A DNA stretch of 64,000 nucleotides, taken from the NCBI RefSeq assembly GCF_010993955.1, contig NZ_WIXL01000004.1, forward strand, positions 124,001 through 188,000, in the 5' to 3' direction. Position numbers and translations under genes: made by a program. The notes under the pieces were generated by a model, which searched no databases, was not told the DNA's origin, and saw nothing but the letters and a program-made list of their open reading frames with translations. The DNA comes from Oceanobacillus halotolerans (GTDB lineage: Bacteria; Bacillota; Bacilli; Bacillales; Amphibacillaceae). This document shows positions 9,801 to 17,535 of the stretch, piece by piece; position 1 is the first letter of the stretch; every line of letters starts with the position of its first letter.

Positions 9801-10015
9801 AAATATTTAATACGTTTAATACGATGGCTCCTTCTCCTTAATAAGCGCCGTGTGCTTCGATGCGTTCTTCTACCATCATTATTTGATACGTCCGCTTCTG
9901 GAAATATCCTTGTTCCAGCATCAATTATTTTTTGTTCATCATCAATTAAGCCCCAACCTACAGATCCAATACCAATATCTAAGCCAAGTGTATAGTGCCC
10001 ATTGTATTGTTTCAT
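6845..10015 (-). CDS. cas9: CRISPR-associated endonuclease Cas9 (S. aureus Cas9 type)
   Basis: A 1056-residue Cas9, alignable from end to end with the 1053-residue S. aureus enzyme. RuvC-I is LGLDIGIGSVGWG (Asp13), followed by the Arg-rich bridge helix (RRLLRRRSHRIKRIK). RuvC-II is IVIELAREKN. The HNH domain has NYEIDHIIPRS (Asp564, His565) and Asn588. RuvC-III is HHAEDAL (His709, Asp712). All nuclease residues are present. In the PAM-interacting domain Asn990, Arg996, Glu998 and Arg1019 match the S. aureus PAM residues, but His991 replaces Asn986. The ATG at 10015 follows AGGAGG; an upstream in-frame ATG at 10063 lacks a ribosome site and falls before the promoter's likely start point. It cuts DNA matching the crRNA in complex with the tracrRNA at 10074-10206. 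Confidence 0.98.
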   Translation of the reverse strand: MKQYNGHYTLGLDIGIGSVGWGLIDDEQKIIDAGTRIFPEADVSNNDGRRTHRSTRRLLRRRSHRIKRIKYLLKEFEIINSLEDITYKKNETPYHIRVRGLNQKLTNNELATALIHIGKRRGIHNVEVEEDGNESDNELSTREQIKRNEKKLKEQFVCELQLERLDEQGKVRGHENRFKTSDYVKEAKQLLKTQSKYFSEINYLFIEKYITLISTRREYYEGPGFGSDYGWGQDIKNWYEQMMGQCSYYPEELRAVKESYSAQLFNILNDLNNIVIMRPENEKLSQKEKEDIVYNIFMKYRKVTLSRIAKRIGLGEHDIKGYRVDTSGKPLFTELKIYHDVKKITSRDTILLDTDTLDNIAEITTIYQSKEDIKEELLHLNLPLSNEEIDELSNLNYQKTHALSLKLIKKVLPDLWSSSKNQMQLFTEMGIKPKKVELSGRKYIPYDHIDEWILSPVVKRSFKQSLRVVNEIMKNYGVPKEIVIELAREKNSNDKKRFLNQLNKKNAALNRQVEEKLESKNINSSKGLFNMLRLWHLQDGVCLYSLDSIKIEDLLENPHNYEIDHIIPRSVSFDDSQNNKVLVRKKENQNKENMTPFQYFQSSKTSVSYEKFKAHVLQLANSKEKIPKKKLHYLLEERDINKFDVQKEFINRNLVDTRYATRELLTLLTSFFQENEQEVKVKSINGSFTNYLRKLWHFKKDRGVDFKHHAEDALIVAMASYIFENKEVFRTQNIILAEEKVIDTETGEVLNESNFNATFTDKYYKIQAIKNYSDFKYSHKIDMKPNRQLMNNTLYSTRKKDGTEYVIEKLKNLYDKDNDKLVKLIRKSPEKLLMYHHDHQTFNQIKQIIEQYGEAKNPLWKFREEEKEYVRKYSKKGNGPIIKSIKYYGSQLKEHHDMSHKYQPRDKSVVNLSLKPFRMDVFYDEGIYKFVTVRYNDLIENKDGYVVKKALYNEKLKQKEIKDIKNFEFSVYKNQICEINGEEYRLIGVNHDLGNRIELNNVTNDYKEFCKRNDIKTNRIYKGISKNTSSFKKISTDVLGNRFINENERLKFFYPK

Positions 10016-10043
10016 TTGAATCCTCCTAATTTCATTTAGGTCT

Positions 10044-10049
10044 ATTATA
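10044..10049 (-). promoter_or_regulatory. extended -10 promoter of the cas operon
   Basis: TGATATAAT on the minus strand is a perfect extended -10 element. It lies 29 bp before the cas9 start and after the tracrRNA terminator, so the cas genes can be transcribed independently of the tracrRNA. The -35 is poor. Confidence 0.5.
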
Positions 10050-10073
10050 TCAGAAAATTCCAATTAATCCCAT

Positions 10074-10206
10074 AAAGAAAAGAGCTTGCCACTAAGAATG
10101 ACAAGCTCTTTTCAGATCCAATCGGATCAATTTCGGCACATAGGCCTTATTCTAGCAGATCCTATGATCTTAGGTATTAAAAGCAACCCGTCGATTGCTT
10201 TGAGAC
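10074..10206 (-). ncRNA. tracrRNA: tracrRNA with a hairpin inserted in the anti-repeat
   Basis: A leftward RNA of about 133 nt upstream of cas9. It begins GTCTCA, which pairs with the 3' end of the CRISPR repeat. A local hairpin (AAAGCAA pairing with TTGCTTT) follows, then TTAATACCTAA, which pairs with repeat GGTATTAA. TGCTAGAAT pairs with the repeat's first nine bases, GTTTTAGCA, through Watson-Crick and G-U pairs. The nexus AAGGCCTATGTGCCG resembles the S. aureus nexus. After it come a GATCC-GATT-GGATC hairpin and an 11-bp terminator stem (10078-10112) with a T-rich end. Promoter spacing predicts a start at about 10206. Confidence 0.9.
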
Positions 10207-10212
10207 AATTTA

Positions 10213-10241
10213 ATAATATAATAAACATACTCTTTTGTCAA
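10213..10241 (-). promoter_or_regulatory. tracrRNA promoter
   Basis: A perfect -35 TTGACA (10236-10241), a 17-bp spacer and -10 TATTAT (10213-10218) on the minus strand. This is the strongest sigma-A-type promoter seen in the window, and it places the start at the first anti-repeat base. Confidence 0.85.
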
Positions 10242-10399
10242 ACAATTCAAAACTAAAAATTCAGCAACGCTAATTGGATTTCCTTTAACAACCTTTTGCA
10301 TTCTTGCTTTTTTAATACTTCATTAATTTGTTATTGTACTCACCTTTTTTTCAGAAATATGCTACAATTGAATTAATACCAACCTATAGGAGGGATTCA

Positions 10400-11308
10400 A
10401 TGCGTCATTCACTATCCAATACGTCAGCGGTTTATGCCTTTGACAAGCAGAACAAGCCAGCGATAAAGGTAGATCCAGGTGATACGGTTACGATTGAAAC
10501 CTACGACTGCTTTACCAATCAGGTGAAATCAGAAACAACAGAATTAAAATCCATTAATTGGGATGAAATGAATCCAGCAACAGGTCCCGTTTTCGTAAAC
10601 GGAGCGCAGCCAGGAGACATTTTAAAAGTGACGATTGATGAATTAAAAATTGGAGAACGTGGTGTCATGGTAACAGGACCCGATTTAGGGGTAATGGGCG
10701 ATCACTTTGATGATTTTGATGTTAAAATTGTCCCGATTCAAGATGACAAAGCGATTTTTGATGAAAACGTCCAAATCCCGCTTAATAAAATGATTGGGGT
10801 TATTGGCGTTGCACCAGAAGAAGGATCGATTAACTGTGGAACACCTGGTGCACATGGTGGAAACATGGATACAACCCTTGTCACAGAAGGCGCAACCTTA
10901 TATTTTCCTGTAGCAGCAGAAGGAGCATTATTTGCTACTGGCGATTTCCATGCCGCAATGGGAGATGGGGAAATCTCTGTTTCCGGGATTGAAGTACCTG
11001 GTGAAGTAACTGTGACATTTGATGTGATAAAAGGCCATTCGATTAAGCACCCACTATTGGAAAATGAAGATGGCATTGCTTTCTTAGCTTCTGCTGAAAC
11101 ATTGGATGAAGCAACGAAACTAGCAACGCGTGACATGATTGCGTTATTACATCCACATACAGATCTAACCTTGTCACACTTAACCATGCTCATGAGTGCA
11201 ACAGGAAATGCTCAAATTTCTCAAGTTGTCGATCCACTCATAACAGCTAGATTTTTCGTACCAAAATATATACTAAATGCCTATAACATTTCCTTATTTA
11301 AAGATTAA
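10400..11308 (+). CDS. acetamidase/formamidase family protein
   Basis: About 302 residues, full length for the FmdA/AmdA family of amide hydrolases that release ammonia from acetamide or formamide. Visible features are the metal-site segments PGDTVTIETYDCF and GTPGAHGGNMDT, and FATGDFHAAMGDGEISVSGIE. The ATG at 10400 follows TAGGAGGG; the open frame extends further upstream without a ribosome site. An extended -10 (TGCTACAAT, 10361-10369) lies just before. It is the only rightward gene between the cas locus and YeiH, and is distinct from the paralogue at 1-319. The true substrate is not known. Confidence 0.85.
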   Translation: MRHSLSNTSAVYAFDKQNKPAIKVDPGDTVTIETYDCFTNQVKSETTELKSINWDEMNPATGPVFVNGAQPGDILKVTIDELKIGERGVMVTGPDLGVMGDHFDDFDVKIVPIQDDKAIFDENVQIPLNKMIGVIGVAPEEGSINCGTPGAHGGNMDTTLVTEGATLYFPVAAEGALFATGDFHAAMGDGEISVSGIEVPGEVTVTFDVIKGHSIKHPLLENEDGIAFLASAETLDEATKLATRDMIALLHPHTDLTLSHLTMLMSATGNAQISQVVDPLITARFFVPKYILNAYNISLFKD

Positions 11309-11309
11309 T

Positions 11310-11434
11310 ATTAGAAAAACTCGCATTTACTCGTCCTTTAGCGAATGTGTTAGTTTTTCTTATACTTGGGACATTAAAATTTTAGCAATGTCGAGTCCAC
11401 TCCTTAGCTAAAATTTTATACTTTCCTAACGTGG
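11310..11434 (+). repeat. family P palindromic element, copy 2
   Basis: Begins TTAGAAAAACTCGC, has the middle box TTAGTTTTTCTTATACTTGGGAC, a second stem AAAATTTTAGC paired with GCTAAAATTTT, and ends TTTCCTAACGTGG. It lies between two convergent genes. Confidence 0.8.
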
Positions 11435-11468
11435 AAAAAAGTCGCCATTTTGAAGTTGGCGACTTTTT
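11435..11468 (-). terminator. terminator between convergent genes
   Basis: AAAAAGTCGCCA pairs with TGGCGACTTTTT. The stem is symmetrical with A and T runs on both sides, so it can end both the acetamidase (plus) and the cysteine-desulfurase-like gene (minus). Confidence 0.85.
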
Positions 11469-11474
11469 ATCTTA

Positions 11475-12707
11475 CTAGAATTGTTGTAAAGCATGTAAGA
11501 AACGATCTACTTCTTCCTTTGTATTGTATGGAGCTAAACCTGCTCGGATCCAGCCACCAGATTGATCAACACCACATTTACTAGAAAGTGTAGTGGCATA
11601 GAAGTCCCCATCTGCTACGAAAATACCATGTTCCTCTGTCATTCGTTCACACACTTCTTGTGGTGTATAGCCATCCAAGGTGAACGCAAATGTTGGTGTT
11701 TTCGCATATGAATCGTCTGCTTCATATAAGGTTACCTTATCAAGTGAGCGTAGTCCTTCGCGCATCCTGGTTGCAAGCGAATTCTCATATTCCTCAATCT
11801 GCTTTATTCCAGATACAAGTCGTTCTCTTCTCGTATCACCCGTTCCAAAGCCTTCGAAAAATTCGATTGCCGCTTTTACCCCGCCAATTCCTTCATGATT
11901 TTGGGTTCCTGTCTCTAATTTATCTGGAATAAATGATGGAGCAGGATTTAATTTATAGACTTCTAGTTTTTCGAAAACAGCCTCCCGTATAGCCGCAATC
12001 CCAACATGTGGACCGAAAAATTTATAAGCTGAGCACAATAAAATATCAGCACCAAGCTGATCACGATCAATCGTAATATGTGGAGCACCATGAACAGCAT
12101 CTACTGCAACAATCGCACCAGCTTCATGTGCTTTTTCCGCGATTGTAGGGACATCATTGATCGTTCCAACTGCATTAGAGGCTAAGCCAACTGCAACTAG
12201 CTTCGTATTTTCATTGATAACATGCTGTAATTCGTCAAGATTAAGAGTCATGGAGTTAGGATCAACCGAAATCCATCGTATTGTCATTCCTTGATCTTTC
12301 GCCATCTGTATCCATGGATCCACATTGGCGCGATGATCAATTTCGGATACGACAATTTCATCCCCTGCACCCCACTGTCGACCTAGTGCACGAGCAATGG
12401 CAAGGGTAAGGGTTGTCATGTTTGCACCAAATGCGACTTCAGCAGGCTTTACATTTAAAAAGTCACTAATCAGTGCCTTTGTATCTGCAATAATATCCTC
12501 TGTCTCCCAGCTACTTGGAAAAGATCCATGCAGATTGGCACCTCCCCTTTCCATATAGGCTGTCATCGCTTCAATTGCTGATTTTACAACTTGCGAACCA
12601 CCAGGACCATCGAAATAAGCAACCGTTCGTTCGTGAAATGTACGCTTTAACGCTGGAAACTGATCTCGTACAGATTGAACTGGAAATGATGTTACGTTTT
12701 GTGTCAT
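11475..12707 (-). CDS. cysteine desulfurase-like aminotransferase class V protein
   Basis: 410 residues, a fold type I PLP enzyme of the SufS/NifS-like subfamily often annotated as VC1184-type cysteine desulfurase-like. The PLP lysine is in LLCSAYKFFGPHVG, the aspartate that holds the pyridine nitrogen is in VAVDAVHGAPH, and EIDHRANVDPW carries the stacking His region. It probably acts on cysteine or a related amino acid, but true sulfur transfer is unproven. It lies 41 bp downstream of the DUF779 gene and is likely co-transcribed with it. Confidence 0.8.
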   Translation of the reverse strand: MTQNVTSFPVQSVRDQFPALKRTFHERTVAYFDGPGGSQVVKSAIEAMTAYMERGGANLHGSFPSSWETEDIIADTKALISDFLNVKPAEVAFGANMTTLTLAIARALGRQWGAGDEIVVSEIDHRANVDPWIQMAKDQGMTIRWISVDPNSMTLNLDELQHVINENTKLVAVGLASNAVGTINDVPTIAEKAHEAGAIVAVDAVHGAPHITIDRDQLGADILLCSAYKFFGPHVGIAAIREAVFEKLEVYKLNPAPSFIPDKLETGTQNHEGIGGVKAAIEFFEGFGTGDTRRERLVSGIKQIEEYENSLATRMREGLRSLDKVTLYEADDSYAKTPTFAFTLDGYTPQEVCERMTEEHGIFVADGDFYATTLSSKCGVDQSGGWIRAGLAPYNTKEEVDRFLHALQQF

Positions 12708-12748
12708 ATTTACTACTCCCCATTCTGTTATTTTTGTTCATAATTATC

Positions 12749-13108
12749 TCATAGTTCAGCTAATTCTGCACGTTCTTTTTCCGTAAACACACGAGATCTC
12801 GTTAAAAACCGTTTCCCCTCAGGTCCTTCTAACGAAAACATACCACCTCGACCATCGACCACATCAATAATGAGCTGAGTGTGCTTCCAATATTCATACT
12901 GATCTTTGGACATATAAAATGGTGTATCCCCTAATTTTCCTAATAACACATCTGATTCACCAGTTCGAAATTCATACCTTGGATAGCACATTGGTGAACT
13001 ACCATCACAACAACCTCCAGATTGATGGAACATGAGTGGACCATGTACTTCTTTTAGCGTATTAATCAGTTGTAACGCCTCATCTGTCGCAGTTACCCGT
13101 TCAGCCAT
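12749..13108 (-). CDS. DUF779 domain protein
   Basis: 119 residues. The family is defined by a Cys-rich block, here HQSGGCCDGSSPMCYP, and by FYMSKDQYEYWKHTQLIIDVV. DUF779 genes are commonly next to acetaldehyde-type aldehyde dehydrogenases, as here (13732-15255), so a helper role in aldehyde oxidation or metal/sulfur handling is likely. No enzymatic role is established. The ATG follows AAAGGGTG. Confidence 0.85.
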   Translation of the reverse strand: MAERVTATDEALQLINTLKEVHGPLMFHQSGGCCDGSSPMCYPRYEFRTGESDVLLGKLGDTPFYMSKDQYEYWKHTQLIIDVVDGRGGMFSLEGPEGKRFLTRSRVFTEKERAELAEL

Positions 13109-13123
13109 CTGTCACACCCTTTC

Positions 13124-13200
13124 TTTAGGAAAACTTGACTTGTCACCAATTCCTTATGGCAAAAGCCTTAGTTTTTCTTATATTACCAACCGATTCAACT
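13124..13200 (+). repeat. partial palindromic element (family P related)
   Basis: Contains AGGAAAACTTG, CCTTATGGCAAAAGCCTTAGTT and TTTCTTAT, sharing its middle with the element at 13331-13423. It looks degraded. Confidence 0.55.
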
Positions 13201-13252
13201 TAAAAATGTTGATAGTATAAATTTAAACAAACCTATAGTACAGAATATGCAC

Positions 13253-13289
13253 AAAAAGAAGTGAACGTTGCTAATGTCCACTTCTTTTT
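13253..13289 (-). terminator. hairpin, probable terminator
   Basis: AAAAAGAAGTG pairs perfectly with CACTTCTTTTT. It has T runs on both strands and lies between the aldehyde dehydrogenase and DUF779 genes, so the two may be separate units. Confidence 0.7.
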
Positions 13290-13330
13290 AACGTGAACAA
13301 AAGCTAGAAGCACCTTGATCACCCCTGATT

Positions 13331-13423
13331 AGAAAACTAGGCTTTTCGCCGAGTTCTTATGGCAAAAGCCTTAGTTGCACTTATGCAGTAAGAACGTTTT
13401 GTTTCTTATCTGCCAAGCATAAG
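13331..13423 (+). repeat. short palindromic element (family P, short form)
   Basis: Frame TTAGAAAACT ... CCTTAGTTGCACTTATGCAGTA ... CTGCCAAG, shared with 62331-62419. Stem 1 is AGGCTTTTCGCC with GGCAAAAGCCT, entirely different from the other copy's stem. Confidence 0.7.
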
Positions 13424-13616
13424 CCAAGCCTCGACGTGGCACTTTTTGCGCGTAATGTGGATTAACTTATGACCTCGAGGGGGTAGGCGCTGGCCGATGA
13501 AAACTCGTGAGTCCTTATGTCTATCGGCACTAGGACGTCAATCGCTCGAAGCTGGACATGGCTGTTCCTGTTTATGAACAAAATAAAGCCAAATTTTTTA
13601 TACATTCTTATCTTTT

Positions 13617-13731
13617 TAGAAAACTTGGCATTCGCTAATCCTTAGCGAATGTGTTAGTTTTTCTTATACTCGGGACATTAAAATTTTAGCCACGTGGAAT
13701 CTACTTCTTAGCTAAAATTTTTTCTAACGTG
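13617..13731 (+). repeat. family P palindromic element, copy 3
   Basis: AGAAAACTTGG, then a stem CATTCGCTAA/TTAGCGAATG, the middle box TTAGTTTTTCTTATACTCGGGAC, a second stem AAAATTTTAGC/GCTAAAATTTT, and the end TCTAACGTG. It abuts the stop codon of the aldehyde dehydrogenase and may act as its transcript end. Confidence 0.8.
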
Positions 13732-15255
13732 TTAAAAGAGACCAGCTGGACCTTCACTATAGCTAATCAATAAATTTTTCGTTTGCTGGTAATGATCAAG
13801 CATCATGAGATGATTTTCCCGTCCAATACCAGACTTCTTATACCCCCCAAATGCCGCATGGGCTGGATATTCATGATAGCAATTTGTCCAAACACGACCA
13901 GCTTCAATTCCGCGTCCAAAGCGATATGCCGTATTAATATTGCGCGTCCATACACCAGCACCTAGCCCATACAACGTATCATTGGCAATTTCCAATGCTT
14001 CTTCTTTATCACTAAACGTCGTAACTGATAATACGGGACCAAAGATCTCCTCTTGGAAAATTCGCATACTATTTTTCCCTTTAAAGATTGTTGGCTCTAC
14101 GTAAAATCCGTCCTTTAAATCTTCATCATCGAGTTTATTGACATTACCACCAACAAGAACCTCGGCACCTTCTTGTTTTCCAACGTCTAAATAAGAGGTG
14201 ATTTTTTCCATTTGTTCTTGAGATGCTTGTGCACCCATCATTGTTTCTGTATCCAATGGATGACCAATCTTAATTTCCTTAACTCGCTTAATGGCACGTT
14301 CCATAAATTGATCATAAATTGATTCATGGATTATAGCTCTCGATGGACAAGTACATACTTCCCCTTGGTTCAAGGCAAACATGACCATGCCTTCAATTGC
14401 TTTGTCTAAGTAGCCGTCATCTTTATCCATGACATCTTGAAAGAAAATATTTGGCGACTTTCCACCTAACTCTAATGTAACAGGTATAATATTTTCCGAT
14501 GCATATTGCATAATTAACCGTCCAGTGGTTGTCTCTCCGGTAAAGGCGACTTTTGCAATTCGACTATTGGATGCTAATGGTTTCCCTGCTTCTACCCCAA
14601 ATCCATTGACAATATTTAACACACCTGGTGGTAGCAAGTCTTTTATTAAGTCGAGTAATACATGAATGGACGCTGGCGTTTGTTCAGCCGGTTTTAATAC
14701 GACACAGTTTCCTGCTGCAAGTGCTGGAGCAAGCTTCCATGTCGCCATTAAAATTGGGAAATTCCATGGTATAATTTGTCCTACTACACCAAGTGGCTCC
14801 TTGAAATGATAAGCCACTGTATCATTATCAATTTGACTAATTCCACCTTCTTGCGCACGAATGACCCCTGCAAAATAACGGAAATGATCTGCTGCCAAAG
14901 GCAAATCAGCTGCTAGTGGTTCCCTTACTGCCTTGCCATTATCCCACGTTTCTGCTACAGCGAGCATTTCTTTGTTTCTCTCGATTCGATCTGCAATCTG
15001 ATTTAAAATATATGCACGTTCTGCAGGTGATGTTTTCCCCCATGCATCCTTCGCCTCATGTGCTGCATCCACTGCTGCTTCGACATCTTCCTTCGTCGAT
15101 CGAGCTATCTCACAAAACACCTTTCCTGTCACAGGACTAACATTTTCAAAATACTTCCCATTCGCCGGAGCTCGATACTCCCCTCCAATAAAATTGTCAT
15201 ACCTTTCCTGGAAGGTTACAAGAGCACCTTCCGTATTTGGATTCGCATACCTCAT
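13732..15255 (-). CDS. aldehyde dehydrogenase (acetaldehyde type)
   Basis: 507 residues, NAD-dependent aldehyde dehydrogenase of the AldB/ExaC/AcoD type. The catalytic Cys is in [12 protein letters not shown], the general base Glu in [11 protein letters not shown], and the coenzyme site is [10 protein letters not shown]. The C-terminus [20 protein letters not shown] is characteristic of the acetaldehyde group. It probably oxidises acetaldehyde or similar short aldehydes to acids. The ATG at 15255 follows GGGGAGGAAG. A cre box 24 bp upstream suggests CcpA control, in keeping with growth on alcohols or acetoin. Confidence 0.93.
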   Translation of the reverse strand: MRYANPNTEGALVTFQERYDNFIGGEYRAPANGKYFENVSPVTGKVFCEIARSTKEDVEAAVDAAHEAKDAWGKTSPAERAYILNQIADRIERNKEMLAVAETWDNGKAVREPLAADLPLAADHFRYFAGVIRAQEGGISQIDNDTVAYHFKEPLGVVGQIIPWNFPILMATWKLAPALAAGNCVVLKPAEQTPASIHVLLDLIKDLLPPGVLNIVNGFGVEAGKPLASNSRIAKVAFTGETTTGRLIMQYASENIIPVTLELGGKSPNIFFQDVMDKDDGYLDKAIEGMVMFALNQGEVCTCPSRAIIHESIYDQFMERAIKRVKEIKIGHPLDTETMMGAQASQEQMEKITSYLDVGKQEGAEVLVGGNVNKLDDEDLKDGFYVEPTIFKGKNSMRIFQEEIFGPVLSVTTFSDKEEALEIANDTLYGLGAGVWTRNINTAYRFGRGIEAGRVWTNCYHEYPAHAAFGGYKKSGIGRENHLMMLDHYQQTKNLLISYSEGPAGLF

Positions 15256-15278
15256 CCAATCTTCCTCCCCTTCACGTT

Positions 15279-15292
15279 TGTAAACGCTTACA
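15279..15292 (-). promoter_or_regulatory. cre box of the aldehyde dehydrogenase gene
   Basis: TGTAAACGCTTACA is a perfect palindromic match to the CcpA consensus. It lies between the likely promoter and the ribosome binding site, where binding would block transcription. Confidence 0.8.
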
Positions 15293-15454
15293 AATTCTGA
15301 TGAAGGACATCGTTGATTATCTAGTTTAGAGTATACACTTAAAGTCAGAATTATGACAAGTATTTGAAATCAATTTTTAAAAAAATAAGCCTACATAACT
15401 TTTTATGTAGACTTATCATCTATAAGTAGCCGAAGTATTGCTAGCGTATGGTGT

Positions 15455-15601
15455 GATGCACGAGTTTTGGTGTGTGTTGCACGAGTTTGTGCTTGTGTTG
15501 CACGCGTTTCACACATTCCTGCACGAGTTTCCATCTCCATTGCACGACTTTTGGTCCATCTTGCACGACTCTACGCACATGATGCACGACTTCACCAACC
15601 C
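15455..15601 (+). repeat. 21-bp phased repeat array, locus 1
   Basis: Seven consecutive 21-bp units, each with the core GCACGASTTT or a one-base variant, separated by about 11 poorly conserved bases. It lies between aldehyde dehydrogenase and YdjO, with nothing else in the 430-bp gap. Confidence 0.9.
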
Positions 15602-15689
15602 ACACTACCTACTCCATCATGAAACCATTAAAAAAACACTATTTGGCCAATAGCTTCAGCATAAGACTTTATCTCGTTTTCCCTTGTTA

Positions 15690-15875
15690 CTACTGTTTAA
15701 TTTCTGGAAGAGTACGCACTTCTGGCTCCATTGTCGATTGACAAATCGGGCAGGTAGGCTCCTCCTTTAGACTATAAGATTCTCTCATCCATCCATTACA
15801 ATCCTCATTCGTACATGACCACACATTGGTCTCAATTTCGTTTACTGGCTCTTTAGGTCCGCGTGAAAAAGACAT
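15690..15875 (-). CDS. YdjO-like cold-inducible zinc-ribbon protein
   Basis: 61 residues. Four cysteines in two pairs (WSCTNEDCNGWMR and PTCPICQS) form a small zinc ribbon like that of B. subtilis YdjO, a protein induced by cold. The ATG follows AAAGGGGTTG. It is a single-gene unit. Molecular function is unknown. Confidence 0.75.
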   Translation of the reverse strand: MSFSRGPKEPVNEIETNVWSCTNEDCNGWMRESYSLKEEPTCPICQSTMEPEVRTLPEIKQ

Positions 15876-16041
15876 AACAGCAACCCCTTTCTTGATACTA
15901 TGTCCATTATACTCCTTTTAGCTTATAAATAAAACTAGATGTGTCTAAACAAACGCCCCCGTGACAGAATAACGACAAAACGTTATACTCTATGGATGTA
16001 ATTATTTTTCCTTTAGATTAGAAAAGAGGTGTCATTCATAA

Positions 16042-17040
16042 ATGCAGTCAACCAATAAACTACTGCTAGGAATCAGTTTTACATTTTCCATCGCACTTAT
16101 TGGGTATATCCTAGCACTTGTCCCTGGTTTTAATCGTGTTGGTCCTTTAGCTAGTGCGATTCTATTAGCCATTGTTTACCGGCAAATTTTCGGATATCCA
16201 GAAAAATTACGTGCTGGAATCCAATTTTCCTCTAAATATTTACTTCGCTTTGCCATTATTTTATATGGTCTCAAATTAAACGTAGATGTTATATTGCAGG
16301 ATGGCTTAGGCTTATTAGCAAAAGGTGCTGTATCCATTGCATTTGCCATTTTACTCACTGTCTATATTGCGAAAAAATTGAAAGCCAACACGCAGCTTGC
16401 ACTCTTACTTGGTGTTGGGACTGGTGTATGTGGTGCTGCTGCCATTGCTGCTGTTTCACCAATTGTAAAGGCGAAAGAAGAAGATACTGCAATTGGAATA
16501 GGGATTATTGCGTTAGTTGGGACCATTTTTTCGATCATTTATGCGATTGTTCTTCCGCTCCTCCCTATTAGTGAAACACAATATGGCATCTGGGCAGGTT
16601 TGAGCTTACATGAACTAGCGCACGTTGCCTTAGCTGCCGAACCAGCAGGAGAAGATGCTCTAGCGATTGCGCTCCTTGCAAAATTAGGCCGTGTCCTATT
16701 ATTAGTTCCATTATGCTTTATTCTAATCTTTTGGATGAACAAGCGAAAATCACAAAACGATGCAAATGAAGCTAAAGTTGGTTTTCCTTATTTCTTACTT
16801 GGGTTTATTGCCATGAGTTTAATCGGAAGTTATGTACTAGGAACTTATATTCCAGTTACAGATGCAGTAATGGAAGGTGTTAGTGTGGCAACTACGTTTA
16901 TCCTTACATCTGCCATGGTTGGCCTTGGTTTAAATGTTAGCTTGAAAGATGTAAAGGACAAAGCATTAAAACCACTCATTGCGATGGTAATAACATCGAT
17001 CTTATTATCTATTATCATGTTCTGGATAGCAGGTATTTAA
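16042..17040 (+). CDS. YeiH/UPF0324 family membrane protein, putative sulfate exporter
   Basis: 332 residues with about ten hydrophobic segments. GVGTGVCGAAAIAAVSP and GLSLHELAHVALAA are family signature stretches in the membrane. Members are called putative sulfate exporters, but transport has been shown for few. It sits alone in the plus direction and is followed by its own terminator. The ATG is preceded by AGAGGTG. Confidence 0.88.
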   Translation: MQSTNKLLLGISFTFSIALIGYILALVPGFNRVGPLASAILLAIVYRQIFGYPEKLRAGIQFSSKYLLRFAIILYGLKLNVDVILQDGLGLLAKGAVSIAFAILLTVYIAKKLKANTQLALLLGVGTGVCGAAAIAAVSPIVKAKEEDTAIGIGIIALVGTIFSIIYAIVLPLLPISETQYGIWAGLSLHELAHVALAAEPAGEDALAIALLAKLGRVLLLVPLCFILIFWMNKRKSQNDANEAKVGFPYFLLGFIAMSLIGSYVLGTYIPVTDAVMEGVSVATTFILTSAMVGLGLNVSLKDVKDKALKPLIAMVITSILLSIIMFWIAGI

Positions 17041-17086
17041 TATGTGAGATGCGGTGCTGGCTAAAAATCTGAAAGTAGCGTCAAAC

Positions 17087-17134
17087 AAAAAATCCATGGT
17101 CCCCGTTGACGTTCGGGAATCATGGGTTTTTATA
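17087..17134 (+). terminator. intrinsic terminator of the YeiH-like gene
   Basis: AATCCATG and CATGGGTT pair, flanking a CCCG/CGGG extension, and the stem is followed by TTTTT. Confidence 0.7.
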
Positions 17135-17261
17135 TAACATAAGATATTGCTGCAAACAGTAAAAAAAACTGTAATTAGTGGTAAAATATTATTGTTTTTA
17201 TTCGGATTATAGTTCCACTTAAAGATTTTTTTCGTTAGAAACAACAAAATAAAGTTCAATC

Positions 17262-17293
17262 AGAGGGGTTGCCTCCTAGAGGGCAACCCCTCT
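17262..17293. other. strong GC-rich hairpin
   Basis: AGAGGGGTTGCC and GGCAACCCCTCT form a 12-bp perfect stem with an 8-base loop but no T run on either strand. Role unknown. Confidence 0.6.
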
Positions 17294-17314
17294 TCCATAT
17301 AAATAAGGTTTGGT

Positions 17315-17510
17315 CACTGAGAGGACTGTTCTGTTTCCTTTTCGCTGGTTTTCTTACCCATCCAGGCACTGAGAGGTGCGCTCTGTTTCCTTTTCGCTGG
17401 TTTTCTTACCCATTCGGGCACTGAGAGGCGCGCTCTGTTTCCTTTCCGCTGGTTTTCTTACCCATTCGGGCACTGAGAGACGTGCTCTGTTTCCTTTTCC
17501 TGTTTCAATA
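17315..17510 (+). repeat. 52-bp tandem repeat, locus 1
   Basis: Starts of CACTGAGAG occur at 17315, 17367, 17419 and 17471, exactly 52 bp apart. Each unit contains GCTCTGTTTCC and GCTGGTTTTCTTACCC. About 3.7 copies. The same unit, diverged, occurs at 28049-28256. Confidence 0.88.
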
Positions 17511-17535
17511 TCATCATTTAGCCATTATGAAAATC

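Noticed and set aside
17005-17259. Minus-strand frame after the YeiH gene
   Set aside because: Runs through a terminator hairpin and lacks a start signal.
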